A stretch of DNA of 64,000 nucleotides, from positions 343,490 through 407,489 of the forward strand of contig NZ_LT707006.1 of NCBI RefSeq assembly GCF_900155865.1, given 5' to 3'. The position numbers were made by a program, and so were the translations under genes. The DNA comes from Bacteroides bouchesdurhonensis (GTDB taxonomy: Bacteria > Bacteroidota > Bacteroidia > Bacteroidales > Bacteroidaceae). Position 1 is the first letter of the stretch; every line of letters begins with the position of its first letter. This document shows, one piece after another, positions 54,228 to 63,967 of the stretch. Under the pieces are notes generated by a model that was not told where the DNA came from, made no database searches, and saw only the letters and a program-made list of their open reading frames with translations.

Positions 54228-54784
54228 TTCTCTTTCCAATCACATACTGTATATATCTTAAACATCAAATCCATTGTTTCATCTCTCCAGACATTAGACT
54301 CTTTTTTGTCCAATTTGAATATCTTAAAAATAGCTGTATCGCCTTGCTGATAATGACAATCTAGATCTACATTTGGTTTAGAAAGACCGACACTACCTGT
54401 CAGGCTATCTTTAATAGCCCACCACTCCTTTTCGAAACTATCATGATAGGAAAAAGGACTATCCGGAATAATATCGATCACAATACGTTTGCTATCCTCT
54501 GTAACGGTGGTAGTGACTATGCCAATACAATTCCTGCCTAAACTGTGATATTTTTCCACCCATATTCTTTCAATAGGAAATTCATATCCAGCCATGAGAG
54601 TATCCACTTTGAAAATCCTACAATCTCCGACATAAGCATTTATTCGTTTTGATTCTTCAACGCTTTCGGACGTCAAATAAAGACTTATTGGGGGTATTAT
54701 GAATAATTTCCCCAATAAAAACAGTAATAACACAATAAGCAAACTTATAAATTGCGTTTTTAGAATAAGAAGCATAGACTTCAT
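54224..54784 (-). CDS. Membrane-anchored periplasmic protein, immunity candidate E1
   Basis: 186 residues: one N-terminal membrane helix (LLILKTQFISLLIVLLLFLL), then a soluble domain with Cys-containing segments (YVGDCRIFKVD, LDCHYQQGDTAIFKIF). No family recognised. It begins 71 bp after RHS toxin E and overlaps gene E2. Anchoring with the domain outside the cytoplasm would suit a toxin that works on the cell envelope. Confidence 0.6.
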   Translation of the reverse strand: MKSMLLILKTQFISLLIVLLLFLLGKLFIIPPISLYLTSESVEESKRINAYVGDCRIFKVDTLMAGYEFPIERIWVEKYHSLGRNCIGIVTTTVTEDSKRIVIDIIPDSPFSYHDSFEKEWWAIKDSLTGSVGLSKPNVDLDCHYQQGDTAIFKIFKLDKKESNVWRDETMDLMFKIYTVCDWKEK

Positions 54785-54855
54785 AATAATATGTCTTAAA
54801 ATTTAATGCAGAGGGTATGTATCCCCTCTGCAAGTAAATTATGTTTTATGATAAT

Positions 54856-57800
54856 TCAAAATAAGTATTTATACTTTATACTAGGATTTTGTATCAGCCA
54901 CTTTCCCAGTAAGTTCATAAAGTCATCCCAAGTGCCACCTTTATTATTTTTATTATATTGTCTATTTGCATTCTCTGTCGCTTCAATGATAGAGGCTGCA
55001 TTTTTTTTAAGAAGATGGTCATATCTTGAATTTGGTCGAGGATCTCCTACTAAAATAAAGTCGGCCTCCGGATTAAACGGTGTGTCCAAATAATAGGGCT
55101 TTTCCGCATAAAAACCGGCAGCCCTTAACGCACTTGCTACAGCATCCATACAATCATGATTTAGGACATCATACCAGGAATATACCTCTTTTCGCATAGC
55201 TGCATACGCTGCTTCATCCTGCTCTTTCGTTGTTGCAAATCTGGCACGGGTTTGATAGCCATGATGGCGTGCGGCATAATCTGAATTGTCAAACTGTTGG
55301 ATAGTGGTAAATGGTTTGTCTCCAACCTCAGGCTTGTCAGATAAAGCAAACCTTTCTCCTCCATCCTTAGACAAATAACGCCATCCTTCCTTATCATTTC
55401 CGATCAAAATAGCGCTATGCCCGAATCCTCCGGCCCCTTTCCTATCTTGCAATACAATTATATCCTTACCGTTAGGGTCAATTATGTTGATCGGACTATT
55501 CTTGCAATACAGGTATAGACTTTCATCATAGTATTTCTCGCACATCGGATCCACCACGTGCCATCTTCCTATCGCCGCATCATACTGCCTTGCACCATAA
55601 TCATACCAATCCATCCCGTTGGTCCTGTCCAGTTCCTTGCCATTATACTTATAAGGCTGAACATTGGTCGATCCGGTGAAGACTCCTCCGAATGGATAGT
55701 AATGGTTGACCTCTTCCACCTTTCCTGTTTTATCCACTACCACCCTGTTGTTTCCCTGGTGATCCTGCATAAAATAGTGGAGTTTGGCATCCGCCGGAGT
55801 CAGATAACCGTCTGCTGTCAGCACCTTGGTCAGTACTCCATTCTCATAGATCGCGTTGTTGCAGTAATCGGTGGTCAGGGTAGTGCTGCCTGTGACGCGC
55901 GTAGTCCGTATCTTTGTTCCGTCTGCTGCATACAGGTACGAAATACTTTTTCCACCTTCAAACTGTACCTTCTCAGGCAAATCTAGGCAATTTAATTGAA
56001 TTCCCGTAATTTTCTTGTTTAAATCTTTAGTCAGGTTGCCATTCTCATCGTACGTATACTCCGTATCCGCATTGGCACCGTCCTTAAACTCGAATCCGTT
56101 GCCATATACACCACTTGTGGCATTGTCTTTCACCGCCTTGAGTCGGTTTCCGTCATAGGAGAATACAAGATTGTCTATCAACCCATAACCGCTGGCTGAA
56201 GTCTGCCCGTATCTGGACAATCCCAGGATGTTTCCCTGCTTGTCATAACCGGTCACTTGCTCGTTGAAGCGGTTCAGGTTGGATGCAAGGGTCGCTCCTT
56301 CTCCATAGACGGCGTTCTTCAACCGGGAAAGACCGTCATACGTGAACTTATATCCACGAAGCGTTGCCTCACCTCCTGCTTTCCACGTCATGCTACTGAT
56401 GTTTCCGTTGTAGCGAGGAGTCCCCGTCCCGTCGGTATAATGCAACGTCTGTGTAAAGTACGGGCTCTCTATTCCTGTCATCCATCCCCGGATGTTATAC
56501 GTCAGCGTTTCCGTGGCACGCGTCCCGTACTTACGGGCATTCATTCTTCCCGTCGCGTCATACGCATAGCTGATCTTGTCTGCCGACGCACCGTTCCATT
56601 TGTATTCCTTGGTCAGCATCCTTCCTCGGTTGTCGTAGGTATACACTGTTTCCATCGTGTTGGTTCCTGCCGTCTCCCTTTGTTTCATCTTGTTTCCCAC
56701 AAAGTCATAGGTGACATTCACGTAGCTCAGCGGTTTCTGCGGATAACCGGATATTGTCTGTATCACCCGGTATTGGTCGTCATAATACAGGGTAGTGGTC
56801 ACCCAATCGCCGGTTCCCAGCACCTTCGCCTTTTTAGAGGTGATCATTCCTGTGGCACTCTGATGATGACTTTCGCTGTATCCGCTGACGGCAGTGAAGG
56901 GATGGGCCGTTACGGTTTCCGTCGCCTGATAGTTGTCGTATACCATGTATTGCAACGGAGTTTTCGTACCTGCCGGCAGATATTTCTCCTGCTTCCATGC
57001 CGCCTGTTGCAGCTGCTGGTGTGTGGAGGCGGCCGAAGTAATGACCTCCCCGTTCTCTACTTCCCGGTTTTGGCTGTCGTACACGAAGTAGCTCCACTTT
57101 TTCGCATTTTCGGTACGTTGATTTCCATCCTGTGCCAATACCAACCGATCCTGCCAGTCGTACACCATGTAAACGGGCTTGCATCCCGGCAACCGTTTCA
57201 CAATCATCCGGTCCAGCCGGTCGTATTCGTAATAATAAGCCAGTTTGTCCAACGCGGAAGTATTGATCGCCGTTTTATTCTGCAGGCTTGCCTCGGGCGG
57301 CAACACGTAACGCAGCCTGTTCCGCTCGTCGTACACATAGTATGTTTCCAGCCGTTCGTTTCCGTCTACCGCTACCGTCAATACCGTCAGGTCGTTATTG
57401 TCGGTATAACTCTCTATCTGATGTCCATCCTCATCGGTGACTGTCGTTTTCTGCAATCTTCCGGCAGTGTAATTTCCATCCAGCGAAAGTGTCCCGTTGG
57501 AGGTCACTTTGTATTGTCTGACTTCTCCGGTCTGATTGGTTCCATATAGAGAGTTTACACTTTTCCCGGCTGTATGCCAGGCTTTTCCCGGTCCTGTCTG
57601 TTTCGCAACCCGTGCCAATGGGCTGTGCTCGTATTGAGTCAGGGTAAAAGCATAGTTCTGTTCCTCGGTTCCGTAGATGCTCCAGTGGGAGGGAGAGAAC
57701 ATATCCGCATCAAAAGCTCCGTTGTTTCCGTTTTTTATATACGGAAGGTATTCCTTTTCCACTTGTCCCAGGGTGCCGTAGCTATGTGGAAGGATCAAAT

Positions 57801-58044
57801 CTGCTCCTCCCGAAGGGCTTGCCCCCACCTGTATCTCTTGCCATTTCAGGCCGAATCCGTCGAAATAGACGATGTCACTGACCGTCTTTGCACTACTGCT
57901 TCCTGTTTGGGAAGTGGGTTCTATATACGTTTTCTCAGCGGTATAATTGCGCGTTCCCGTATATCCTGTCGTATTCTGCCCTTTTGCCAATGGAAAGAAG
58001 AACAGCAGACCAACAAGTAACTGTATTTTTTTTGTATACTTCAT
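54856..58044 (-). CDS. Full-length Sec-exported RHS toxin with permuted papain-like tip
   Basis: 1062 residues. Signal peptide (to LAKGQ), N-terminal region and YD repeats (YDERNRLRYVLPPEA, YDENGNLTKDLNKKI), RHS core with YNGKELDRTNGMDWYDYGA, boundary KNSPINIIDPNGKD near 855. The ~205-residue tip has GFGHSAILIG (His near 873) and NHDCMDAVASALRAAGF (Cys near 963), the same His-then-Cys order as in the left orphan tip. A permuted NlpC/P60 or LRAT-like fold is inferred, with peptidoglycan or lipids as possible targets. Two envelope immunity candidates follow. No PAAR motif or T6SS gene nearby. Confidence 0.82.
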   Translation of the reverse strand: MKYTKKIQLLVGLLFFFPLAKGQNTTGYTGTRNYTAEKTYIEPTSQTGSSSAKTVSDIVYFDGFGLKWQEIQVGASPSGGADLILPHSYGTLGQVEKEYLPYIKNGNNGAFDADMFSPSHWSIYGTEEQNYAFTLTQYEHSPLARVAKQTGPGKAWHTAGKSVNSLYGTNQTGEVRQYKVTSNGTLSLDGNYTAGRLQKTTVTDEDGHQIESYTDNNDLTVLTVAVDGNERLETYYVYDERNRLRYVLPPEASLQNKTAINTSALDKLAYYYEYDRLDRMIVKRLPGCKPVYMVYDWQDRLVLAQDGNQRTENAKKWSYFVYDSQNREVENGEVITSAASTHQQLQQAAWKQEKYLPAGTKTPLQYMVYDNYQATETVTAHPFTAVSGYSESHHQSATGMITSKKAKVLGTGDWVTTTLYYDDQYRVIQTISGYPQKPLSYVNVTYDFVGNKMKQRETAGTNTMETVYTYDNRGRMLTKEYKWNGASADKISYAYDATGRMNARKYGTRATETLTYNIRGWMTGIESPYFTQTLHYTDGTGTPRYNGNISSMTWKAGGEATLRGYKFTYDGLSRLKNAVYGEGATLASNLNRFNEQVTGYDKQGNILGLSRYGQTSASGYGLIDNLVFSYDGNRLKAVKDNATSGVYGNGFEFKDGANADTEYTYDENGNLTKDLNKKITGIQLNCLDLPEKVQFEGGKSISYLYAADGTKIRTTRVTGSTTLTTDYCNNAIYENGVLTKVLTADGYLTPADAKLHYFMQDHQGNNRVVVDKTGKVEEVNHYYPFGGVFTGSTNVQPYKYNGKELDRTNGMDWYDYGARQYDAAIGRWHVVDPMCEKYYDESLYLYCKNSPINIIDPNGKDIIVLQDRKGAGGFGHSAILIGNDKEGWRYLSKDGGERFALSDKPEVGDKPFTTIQQFDNSDYAARHHGYQTRARFATTKEQDEAAYAAMRKEVYSWYDVLNHDCMDAVASALRAAGFYAEKPYYLDTPFNPEADFILVGDPRPNSRYDHLLKKNAASIIEATENANRQYNKNNKGGTWDDFMNLLGKWLIQNPSIKYKYLF

Positions 58045-58057
58045 CTTTATATGTTTT

Positions 58058-61000
58058 TTATTGATTAATAATTCGGTTGTATTTGTATTCTTTCAGCAAG
58101 TTACCGTATTGGTCCTTTATCTGAGTGACTCTTCCTGCCGGGTCGTAGGTGTACAGTTCCAGACGTTCGTTCTGATCGAACCGGGCATGTGCTGTTCCGT
58201 CAGCATTGAAAGAAGTTGCATTGAAAGAGGCTCCTTCGGGCACCAAAGCCATGTACACCCCTTGCGGTGATACGCTGACCGTCGTTACATTGGTATACGT
58301 GCTCAGGTCAATGTCGTATACTTTCAGTGAAGACGAGTTGTTGCTTGTTACCGTACTACTTGCCACTCCGCCTGCATGGGTAATGGATACCGAAGCTGTC
58401 TGGTTTCCACTCATCACATATAGTTTCATTCGCTTGATATCCGGCAGCGAGGCCAAATTGACTGAACATACCGAACTGCCGGGTGTTCCTGTATCATATC
58501 GCTTTAAGTATAAATACTCAAAGAACCTTTGCTCGTCATAAGACATCATAACGTTATCCAATGCCTGCACAAACCGGGTGAGTGGCTGGTATTTCGGATA
58601 GAGCTGGACAAGCCTGGTATATTCCTGTTTGAACTGGTTGAGTATTTTCTTCCCATCGGTTGAGATGATGTCATAATAGGTTTGTGCTTCATTGATATCC
58701 GGATTGCTCTTTATCATTTCTTCTGCGAATGAAATGATAAAAGAATGTTCGCGCGATCTGAAGAAACTAAGAAAACGGTCATCTTTTACATCTGCGGGAA
58801 TCGTCCTCGACATGGACTGAAACTGCTGGTAACTTCCTTTGAAATTGCTTAATGACAAATCTATATCCGGCTGACTGTTCCATTCGATTACATCATACCT
58901 GTCTTTCGCATCGGCTACGGCTGCATTGCATTCCAGCAATACCTTACCATAGTCATCGTAAGCATAGCTTTTTTTCTTAGTCCGCCCTTTTTCCTTCACC
59001 GGCAGGCGGGAAGTTCTGTTACTGGCATACTGGTAAGAGGCAACAGGCGTATAGTTGCTTTCGCCGTAAGTGAACAATCCTGTTTCCTGTGCAACTACAG
59101 CATCGGTAACCGAAGTCTCGGGTACGTACAGGAGTGCTTCTGCCGGAACGATAATGTTTCCCGATTCTTTATGCCGCCACACCGTCTCGTTGATCAACCG
59201 TCCCTCACAAAGCATCCGGTCTTTCACTACGGCCGACAACAAATTGCTTTGTTTCATCTTATCAATGGTAGTCTGAACGCCGTCTGCCATATCCACTACC
59301 CGTTTGCAGACTTTCGTGAGGGTTCGGCCATCCGATCCGGTACGCATGATCCGGTTGGGGAACATGGTCCGGGGATTGTCATACAGGTAGGTTGTCCAAC
59401 TATAGGGTGTGTTCTCATCAAGCCTGTATTCTACCTCTTCCTTCAAAACGGTTTTTCCTCCATAGCCCAAATTGTAAAACTGGGGTGCGTCGGCAGGAGA
59501 TAAACGGGGTTTTATGTTGTTCTGATACAGTTCGTCTCCTTTGATGTAGCTGGTTGTCTGAGATTTGTAGTAGGGCTCTAAGGCTGCTCCATCCAAGTAA
59601 TAGTCCGAGGGTTGCATCTGGGGCAATTGTTTGTTGTAGGCAGACAATGTCTCGTAGCTGTACTTGGTCATTTGCTGCAAGTTGCCACTGGCATCATACA
59701 CTGCTTTTTCAGATAGCAATCCGTTGGTCCAGAACGGGTAAGACGTATTCACGCTCAACGATGGAGTCGCTATATGAAACCGATACGTATTCATTCCCTT
59801 CCCATGAATTGTTTCTGTCACATACGGATAATAGAGTCCGTTGTTACCCATATTCACCACCGGATGTCCTTCCGGGCGTACTCTGTCATAAGTGATTTTA
59901 TCACAAAAGCCCGAATAACAAACACTGACAATATTGGAATAGGAATAATACACACTTTTGCCAGGTTGCGGATAGCCGTACGAGATCGTATCCTTCCGGT
60001 TGCTTGCTCCGTCATTGAACAGCAATGATTTTAGCCGGATTCCTCCGTAATTGGAGCCTGTGCCGACCTTATTCTTCTCGTATTCAATGCCTATTTTCCC
60101 TCCGTCGGTCAGCGTAATGCCTTTCAGTGAATACAAGGCAGTCAGCATTTCATAAGCCTGTCCCGATGCGTTGCGTGCGCTGCAATACCCCCATAGGTCA
60201 CCGGTCACTCCATTTGGCAGTGATGGAAAGTCTTCGTATGTGAAATAGTCAAACTTCATGTTGGCTGTTTCCTTGCTGTCTTTACCGAGGAAAGAAACTT
60301 TTTTCAACGTTTTGTCGTATTGTGTAAAGCGGACGGAAGAAAGTAGTGTCTCACTCGGAGTGTACAAATTGATTTCAGACAAGGATAGAACTGCATCTTC
60401 TTTGTATGCAAACTTCACTATACGTTCGGGGGAGATAATCATACTTAGTATCGGTGATACTATATCATAGCGGCTTCCTCCGCTTATTTCCTTTTCTGTG
60501 ATGTTCTTGATCTCAACCAGGCAGGCATGTACGCTGTTGGCTGCACTTCTCAGGCAAGCCCCGGCTCTTTCCATATGGGCAGAGGCTTCTACGTGGGAAG
60601 AAGTGCCGGCCAATTGGTCGCAGGTACTCGATAAGGAGAGCAGTGCTTTTTCCAGATCTTGGGAGGCGGAAGTCATCTCCTTGATATTTGTCAGCATGCC
60701 CATAATCCTGTTGTTGGTTTTTACAATGGGGTTTTCTAGGGGTTGAATAGCCATGCTCTTCAGTCTTATGAGCAAGGTCATTTGTGTATCAACCTCTTTC
60801 AGTAATGTTTCCTGGGAATGCAACCTCAAATTGTATCTGGCTTCTTCAATATAGTTTTTGAATCCCTTCTGATATTTATCAAAGTCAAAGGGCTGCTCTT
60901 TTACCGACTTCCCATACAAGTATTTCATTGTATACGGATCGTTAATCTGTTGCGTGTTTATTCTCCCCGTCGTATAGTACTCCGAGTTATCCACATCGCC

Positions 61001-61732
61001 TTTATAGCAGAATTCAATAGGTGCCCCGTTGTATGGAAGGATACGGGTGAGATGCCATGCCGAAGGATATACTGTTTGCGAGATGGCATTGGAAGTGGAA
61101 ACGTCCACATGGCTGACATCCGCATTCTTCTCTATTTGCCTGTAAATATACCGGTTCCCATTATTATCGGTAATGGTCCATCCTGTGATTTTGCCGGACT
61201 CCGTTTCGCACTTGATACGTGCATCCGTTTGTTCCAGCGGTTCTGCATATATCTTTTTGTTCTCATCAACACGAATGATGAAATCCACTTTCTGTCCGTT
61301 GAATACAGCTGTAAAGATGTCACTTTCACCATCTCTTTTGCGAAGCCCTACATTCTTTGCATCATCCTGTAGAGGGGTGGAGTTACTTTCGGATTGTAGA
61401 TAACCAAAGGAGGTATCTTCATCGGGAAATCCTCCACGCATCGTACGGGTGACGATTCCACCCACATTAAGCGTCCAATTATAGCCGATGAATCCGGGAG
61501 AGTCACTATCCTTTACTCCTTTTCCAATATAATCCAGCGAAATAGGCAACTCATAATTTCCTGATTTCAATTCGTATAAGGGTACTTTGTAATTGAATAT
61601 TCCCGTTGAATAATCGACCATTACATTTTTCTGTTCCGTCAGGTTTTGTGTTTGCTCTCCGGGTTTAAAATCTTGCGCCCATCCGTTTAGTGTGATGAGC
61701 AGGAGAAATAATAAATATGTTATTCTTTTCAT
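58058..61732 (-). CDS. SpvB-like/RHS partner protein, intact
   Basis: 1224 residues with a signal peptide (MKRITYLLFLLLITLNGWAQ). Near the start VDYSTGIFNYKVPLYELKSG, ELPISLDYIGKG and FIGYNWTLNVGGIVTRTMRG match the opening of SpvB/TcB proteins. A helical insertion of about 110 residues (295-405, with LEKALLSLSSTCDQLAG) follows, then beta-rich sequence and a YD-type end (YTYDPAGRVTQIKDQYGNLL). No toxin tip. It lies 13 bp before the RHS toxin gene; together they resemble the TcB-TcC pair that forms the RHS cocoon of Tc toxins. The left homologue is frameshifted. Confidence 0.75.
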   Translation of the reverse strand: MKRITYLLFLLLITLNGWAQDFKPGEQTQNLTEQKNVMVDYSTGIFNYKVPLYELKSGNYELPISLDYIGKGVKDSDSPGFIGYNWTLNVGGIVTRTMRGGFPDEDTSFGYLQSESNSTPLQDDAKNVGLRKRDGESDIFTAVFNGQKVDFIIRVDENKKIYAEPLEQTDARIKCETESGKITGWTITDNNGNRYIYRQIEKNADVSHVDVSTSNAISQTVYPSAWHLTRILPYNGAPIEFCYKGDVDNSEYYTTGRINTQQINDPYTMKYLYGKSVKEQPFDFDKYQKGFKNYIEEARYNLRLHSQETLLKEVDTQMTLLIRLKSMAIQPLENPIVKTNNRIMGMLTNIKEMTSASQDLEKALLSLSSTCDQLAGTSSHVEASAHMERAGACLRSAANSVHACLVEIKNITEKEISGGSRYDIVSPILSMIISPERIVKFAYKEDAVLSLSEINLYTPSETLLSSVRFTQYDKTLKKVSFLGKDSKETANMKFDYFTYEDFPSLPNGVTGDLWGYCSARNASGQAYEMLTALYSLKGITLTDGGKIGIEYEKNKVGTGSNYGGIRLKSLLFNDGASNRKDTISYGYPQPGKSVYYSYSNIVSVCYSGFCDKITYDRVRPEGHPVVNMGNNGLYYPYVTETIHGKGMNTYRFHIATPSLSVNTSYPFWTNGLLSEKAVYDASGNLQQMTKYSYETLSAYNKQLPQMQPSDYYLDGAALEPYYKSQTTSYIKGDELYQNNIKPRLSPADAPQFYNLGYGGKTVLKEEVEYRLDENTPYSWTTYLYDNPRTMFPNRIMRTGSDGRTLTKVCKRVVDMADGVQTTIDKMKQSNLLSAVVKDRMLCEGRLINETVWRHKESGNIIVPAEALLYVPETSVTDAVVAQETGLFTYGESNYTPVASYQYASNRTSRLPVKEKGRTKKKSYAYDDYGKVLLECNAAVADAKDRYDVIEWNSQPDIDLSLSNFKGSYQQFQSMSRTIPADVKDDRFLSFFRSREHSFIISFAEEMIKSNPDINEAQTYYDIISTDGKKILNQFKQEYTRLVQLYPKYQPLTRFVQALDNVMMSYDEQRFFEYLYLKRYDTGTPGSSVCSVNLASLPDIKRMKLYVMSGNQTASVSITHAGGVASSTVTSNNSSSLKVYDIDLSTYTNVTTVSVSPQGVYMALVPEGASFNATSFNADGTAHARFDQNERLELYTYDPAGRVTQIKDQYGNLLKEYKYNRIINQ

Positions 61733-61847
61733 GATTGTGTTTATTAATTAAGTTTTAAATGAAAGCCGGAAGTCCTTTTCCTGTGTTCTGCTCCTGTTCA
61801 AAGGACTTCCGGCTTATAGATAATTTTTTATTGACTTTATGTACAGT

Positions 61848-61949
61848 CTACAGATTCATTGCATTCGCCCCCAGTGCCCCGAGCACTGCTGAAGCCACAG
61901 CGATAATTGCTTTTAGGATTATATCCCATGTTGCTTTTCCGATTGCCAT
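61848..61949 (-). CDS. 33-residue hydrophobic peptide heading the right RHS locus
   Basis: M-A-I-G-K-A-T then WDIILKAIIAVA and SAVLGALGANAMNL. From the Trp it differs from the left peptide by one Val/Ile change. ATG 61949 is preceded by AAAGGAGGT (61958-61966) with 8-nt spacing. It is 115 bp upstream of the SpvB-like gene. One membrane helix, small-residue face (A, G, S) suited to helix packing. Conservation of protein and ribosome site across two diverged loci shows it is a real gene of the system. Confidence 0.82.
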   Translation of the reverse strand: MAIGKATWDIILKAIIAVASAVLGALGANAMNL

Positions 61950-62400
61950 TGTTTTTTACCTCCTTTCCTGTTCTTTAAATAGTTTAGTTTACTTCAGACA
62001 GTAGTTTCATCCTGATGTATGGATATACTTTCATCCTTCGGGAAGAGCGTACGATTCCCCTTTCATAACGTTGTTAGGCGTCATGATCAAATTGATATCC
62101 AACAGGTAGGCAATTGATTACTAGTCCGGTTCAGTTCTCAAATCTTTGTTTTCTAGTTTAGTTGATTTTGTCTTTAAGCTTATTGACACTACAAAGATAA
62201 AGTAATGTTTTCAGATGAATAAGTGATTTTAAAAGTGTGCGTTAATAAGTTCGTTAATATGTTTATGTTGTTGATATATAGTGTTTTATTGTATAAACGT
62301 CTATTTATTTACTATACTCAACAGATAATGACTGGGCAGTATTCTTCGCATAATAATTCTATTTTAGTATTTTATTATTAAACTTGTTATTTTTGATTTG
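61950..62400 (-). promoter_or_regulatory. Promoter and leader of the right RHS locus
   Basis: TATCTTTG on the minus strand at 62192-62199 is the likely -7 box, giving a leader of about 240 nt before the peptide gene. No good -33 match. The rest of the stretch to 62400 is AT-rich without a gene; a 17-codon ATG frame near 62087-62034 has no ribosome site and is not counted. Confidence 0.45.
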
Positions 62401-62736
62401 TTAAATATCCTGTTCTGCTTCCACTGCCAGAAGTTTTTGTCTTTTGCGTTGGATACTGGCTGCAACAGTTTCAAGGGCATGGAGAATGAGTTCTTTTCGC
62501 ACATTAGGATCTTTGATGAGGGTAATGACGGGATATGCCGTTTCTCCCTTGGTTACAAGAGTTTGTTTTTCTACTTTGCGGTAATTCCGGCTAGCAGATT
62601 TCCGGCATTCTTTACAATAATTTCCGGGAAGATTCGTTTTCTTATTCAAATAGAAAGCTTCCAGAGGAAGTGTACGTTTGCAATGTCCGCAGACGTGATT
62701 AGTTGATTTTTTTAAAGTTTCCATGTTTTTATTCAT
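62401..62736 (-). CDS. Small zinc-ribbon protein
   Basis: 111 residues. CGHC (16-19) and CKEC (41-44) around LPLEAFYLNKKTNLPGNY form a probable zinc knuckle like those of HNH-type and zinc-ribbon proteins, though no His-Asn-His follows. The C-terminal half is a charged helix. An internal ATG (METLKK) is the alternative start. Unknown role, probably nucleic-acid binding. Divergent from the S24 repressor gene. Confidence 0.6.
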   Translation of the reverse strand: MNKNMETLKKSTNHVCGHCKRTLPLEAFYLNKKTNLPGNYCKECRKSASRNYRKVEKQTLVTKGETAYPVITLIKDPNVRKELILHALETVAASIQRKRQKLLAVEAEQDI

Positions 62737-62983
62737 TTTATTATTTTGATAAATAGTTAGTTGTTGTAATAATTATTTTCTTGTATTTTGCTTTAATTCC
62801 TCATTATCATTTGTTAATATTCAAATTAATAGATAATAATAATTCACATCTAAGCTATTGATACTTTACATGTTAACTATTAATAGTCTACATTTGCTAG
62901 TCCTCTTTTCACAAATCAATAAAGAAGTTTTCGGAATTCTCGCATTTTTTTTTGTTTTTTCATGGATTTCCCATTTTTAATTT

Positions 62984-63000
62984 ATACATTTGAAATGTAT
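62984..63000. promoter_or_regulatory. Palindrome over the repressor promoter (operator candidate)
   Basis: ATACATTT-G-AAATGTAT, a perfect palindrome around one base, contains TACATTTG, a TAnnTTTG box for the plus-strand repressor gene (62985-62992). A minus-strand TATATTTG box at 63018-63025 could serve the zinc-ribbon gene, and ATGAATTTCAT (63028-63038) is a second small palindrome. Confidence 0.55.
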
Positions 63001-63146
63001 TAGTAGCATCCGTACTGCAAATATAAAATGAATTTCATATAAGAAACAAGCGGTTTTAGATTTTAATTCTTAATTATTTTATAAAGTACTATTAATGAGG
63101 AGTTAATAAGTTTATAATTATTTACATTATATTAAAACAATAACAG

Positions 63147-63860
63147 ATGGATACATTTTTAGATGTTACAGCAATTGTGAACCGTGCCAAGCAGGTTCTC
63201 AATTTTAAAAAAGACAGTGAATTCGCTGATTTTCTAGGAGTTTCACGACCAACACTATCAAACTGGTGTGCACGTAATCGGATTGATTTTCCTTTATTAT
63301 TGGATAAGATGGGAAATGATGTAGACTACAATTGGCTATTGATTGGAAAGGGAAATCCTAAACATCACCTAGTCTATTGTAACGATGAGTTAGCACAGGG
63401 AGAAGTGGCGATAATTCACAATCCAAAAATAATGGAAGTAATGAATGATCGTAGTGTGGTATTATACGATATTGCTGCAGCAGCCAACCTGAAGACTCTG
63501 TTTACGAACAAAAATCAGTTTGCTGTAGGAAAGATACAGATTCCGAGTATTCCTGTGTGTGATGGAGCGATTTATGTGAGTGGGGACAGTATGTATCCTA
63601 TTCTCAAGTCAGGGGATATTATAGGATTTAAGGAGATAAATAGTTTTAGTAATCTGATTTATGGTGAGATGTATTTGGTATCATTTAATATTGATGGAGA
63701 CGAATATTTGTCTGTGAAGTATGTAAATCGGTCGGATAAAAAAGATTGCCTGAAACTGGTTAGTTACAATACGCATCATGAACCGATGGACATTCCGTTT
63801 GCTGCTATTAATGCTATGGCGATTGTGAAATTTTCCATCAGAAGACACATGATGATGTAG
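63147..63860 (+). CDS. S24-type (LexA/CI-like) repressor
   Basis: 237 residues. The N-terminal helix-turn-helix of CI type (DSEFADFLGVSRPTLSNWCAR) is followed by an S24 domain: SGDSMYPILKSGDIIGF holds the Ser, and EYLSVKYVNRS the Lys of the dyad. An Ala-Ala-x-Ala stretch (DIAAAANLKTLF) precedes it at the position of the self-cleavage site, although Ala-Gly is usual there. Likely a stress- or phage-type regulator acting on the nearby palindrome. Confidence 0.85.
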   Translation: MDTFLDVTAIVNRAKQVLNFKKDSEFADFLGVSRPTLSNWCARNRIDFPLLLDKMGNDVDYNWLLIGKGNPKHHLVYCNDELAQGEVAIIHNPKIMEVMNDRSVVLYDIAAAANLKTLFTNKNQFAVGKIQIPSIPVCDGAIYVSGDSMYPILKSGDIIGFKEINSFSNLIYGEMYLVSFNIDGDEYLSVKYVNRSDKKDCLKLVSYNTHHEPMDIPFAAINAMAIVKFSIRRHMMM

Positions 63861-63900
63861 AGCAGGTGATATGAAGGTGTAAAAACGTAATGTGTACAAA

Positions 63901-63953
63901 CAAATAACGTGGAAAATGGATTTATTTTGATAATCCGTTTTCCGCGTTATTTG
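63901..63953 (+). terminator. Terminator after the S24 repressor
   Basis: CAAATAACG.GGAAAA.GGA pairs with TCC.TTTTCC.CGTTATTTG, 18 of 20 pairs, 40 bp after the stop. Confidence 0.75.
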
Positions 63954-63967
63954 TATTAAAAGAATGT

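Noticed and set aside
56257..57549. Long plus-strand frame of 430 codons opposite the RHS toxin
   Set aside because: It is the reverse complement of the RHS coding frame, GC-rich, without start signals or family features; the minus frame has clear YD repeats.
54856..61732. Type VI secretion RHS effector
   Set aside because: Both proteins have Sec signal peptides, there is no PAAR or VgrG motif, and no T6SS gene in the window.
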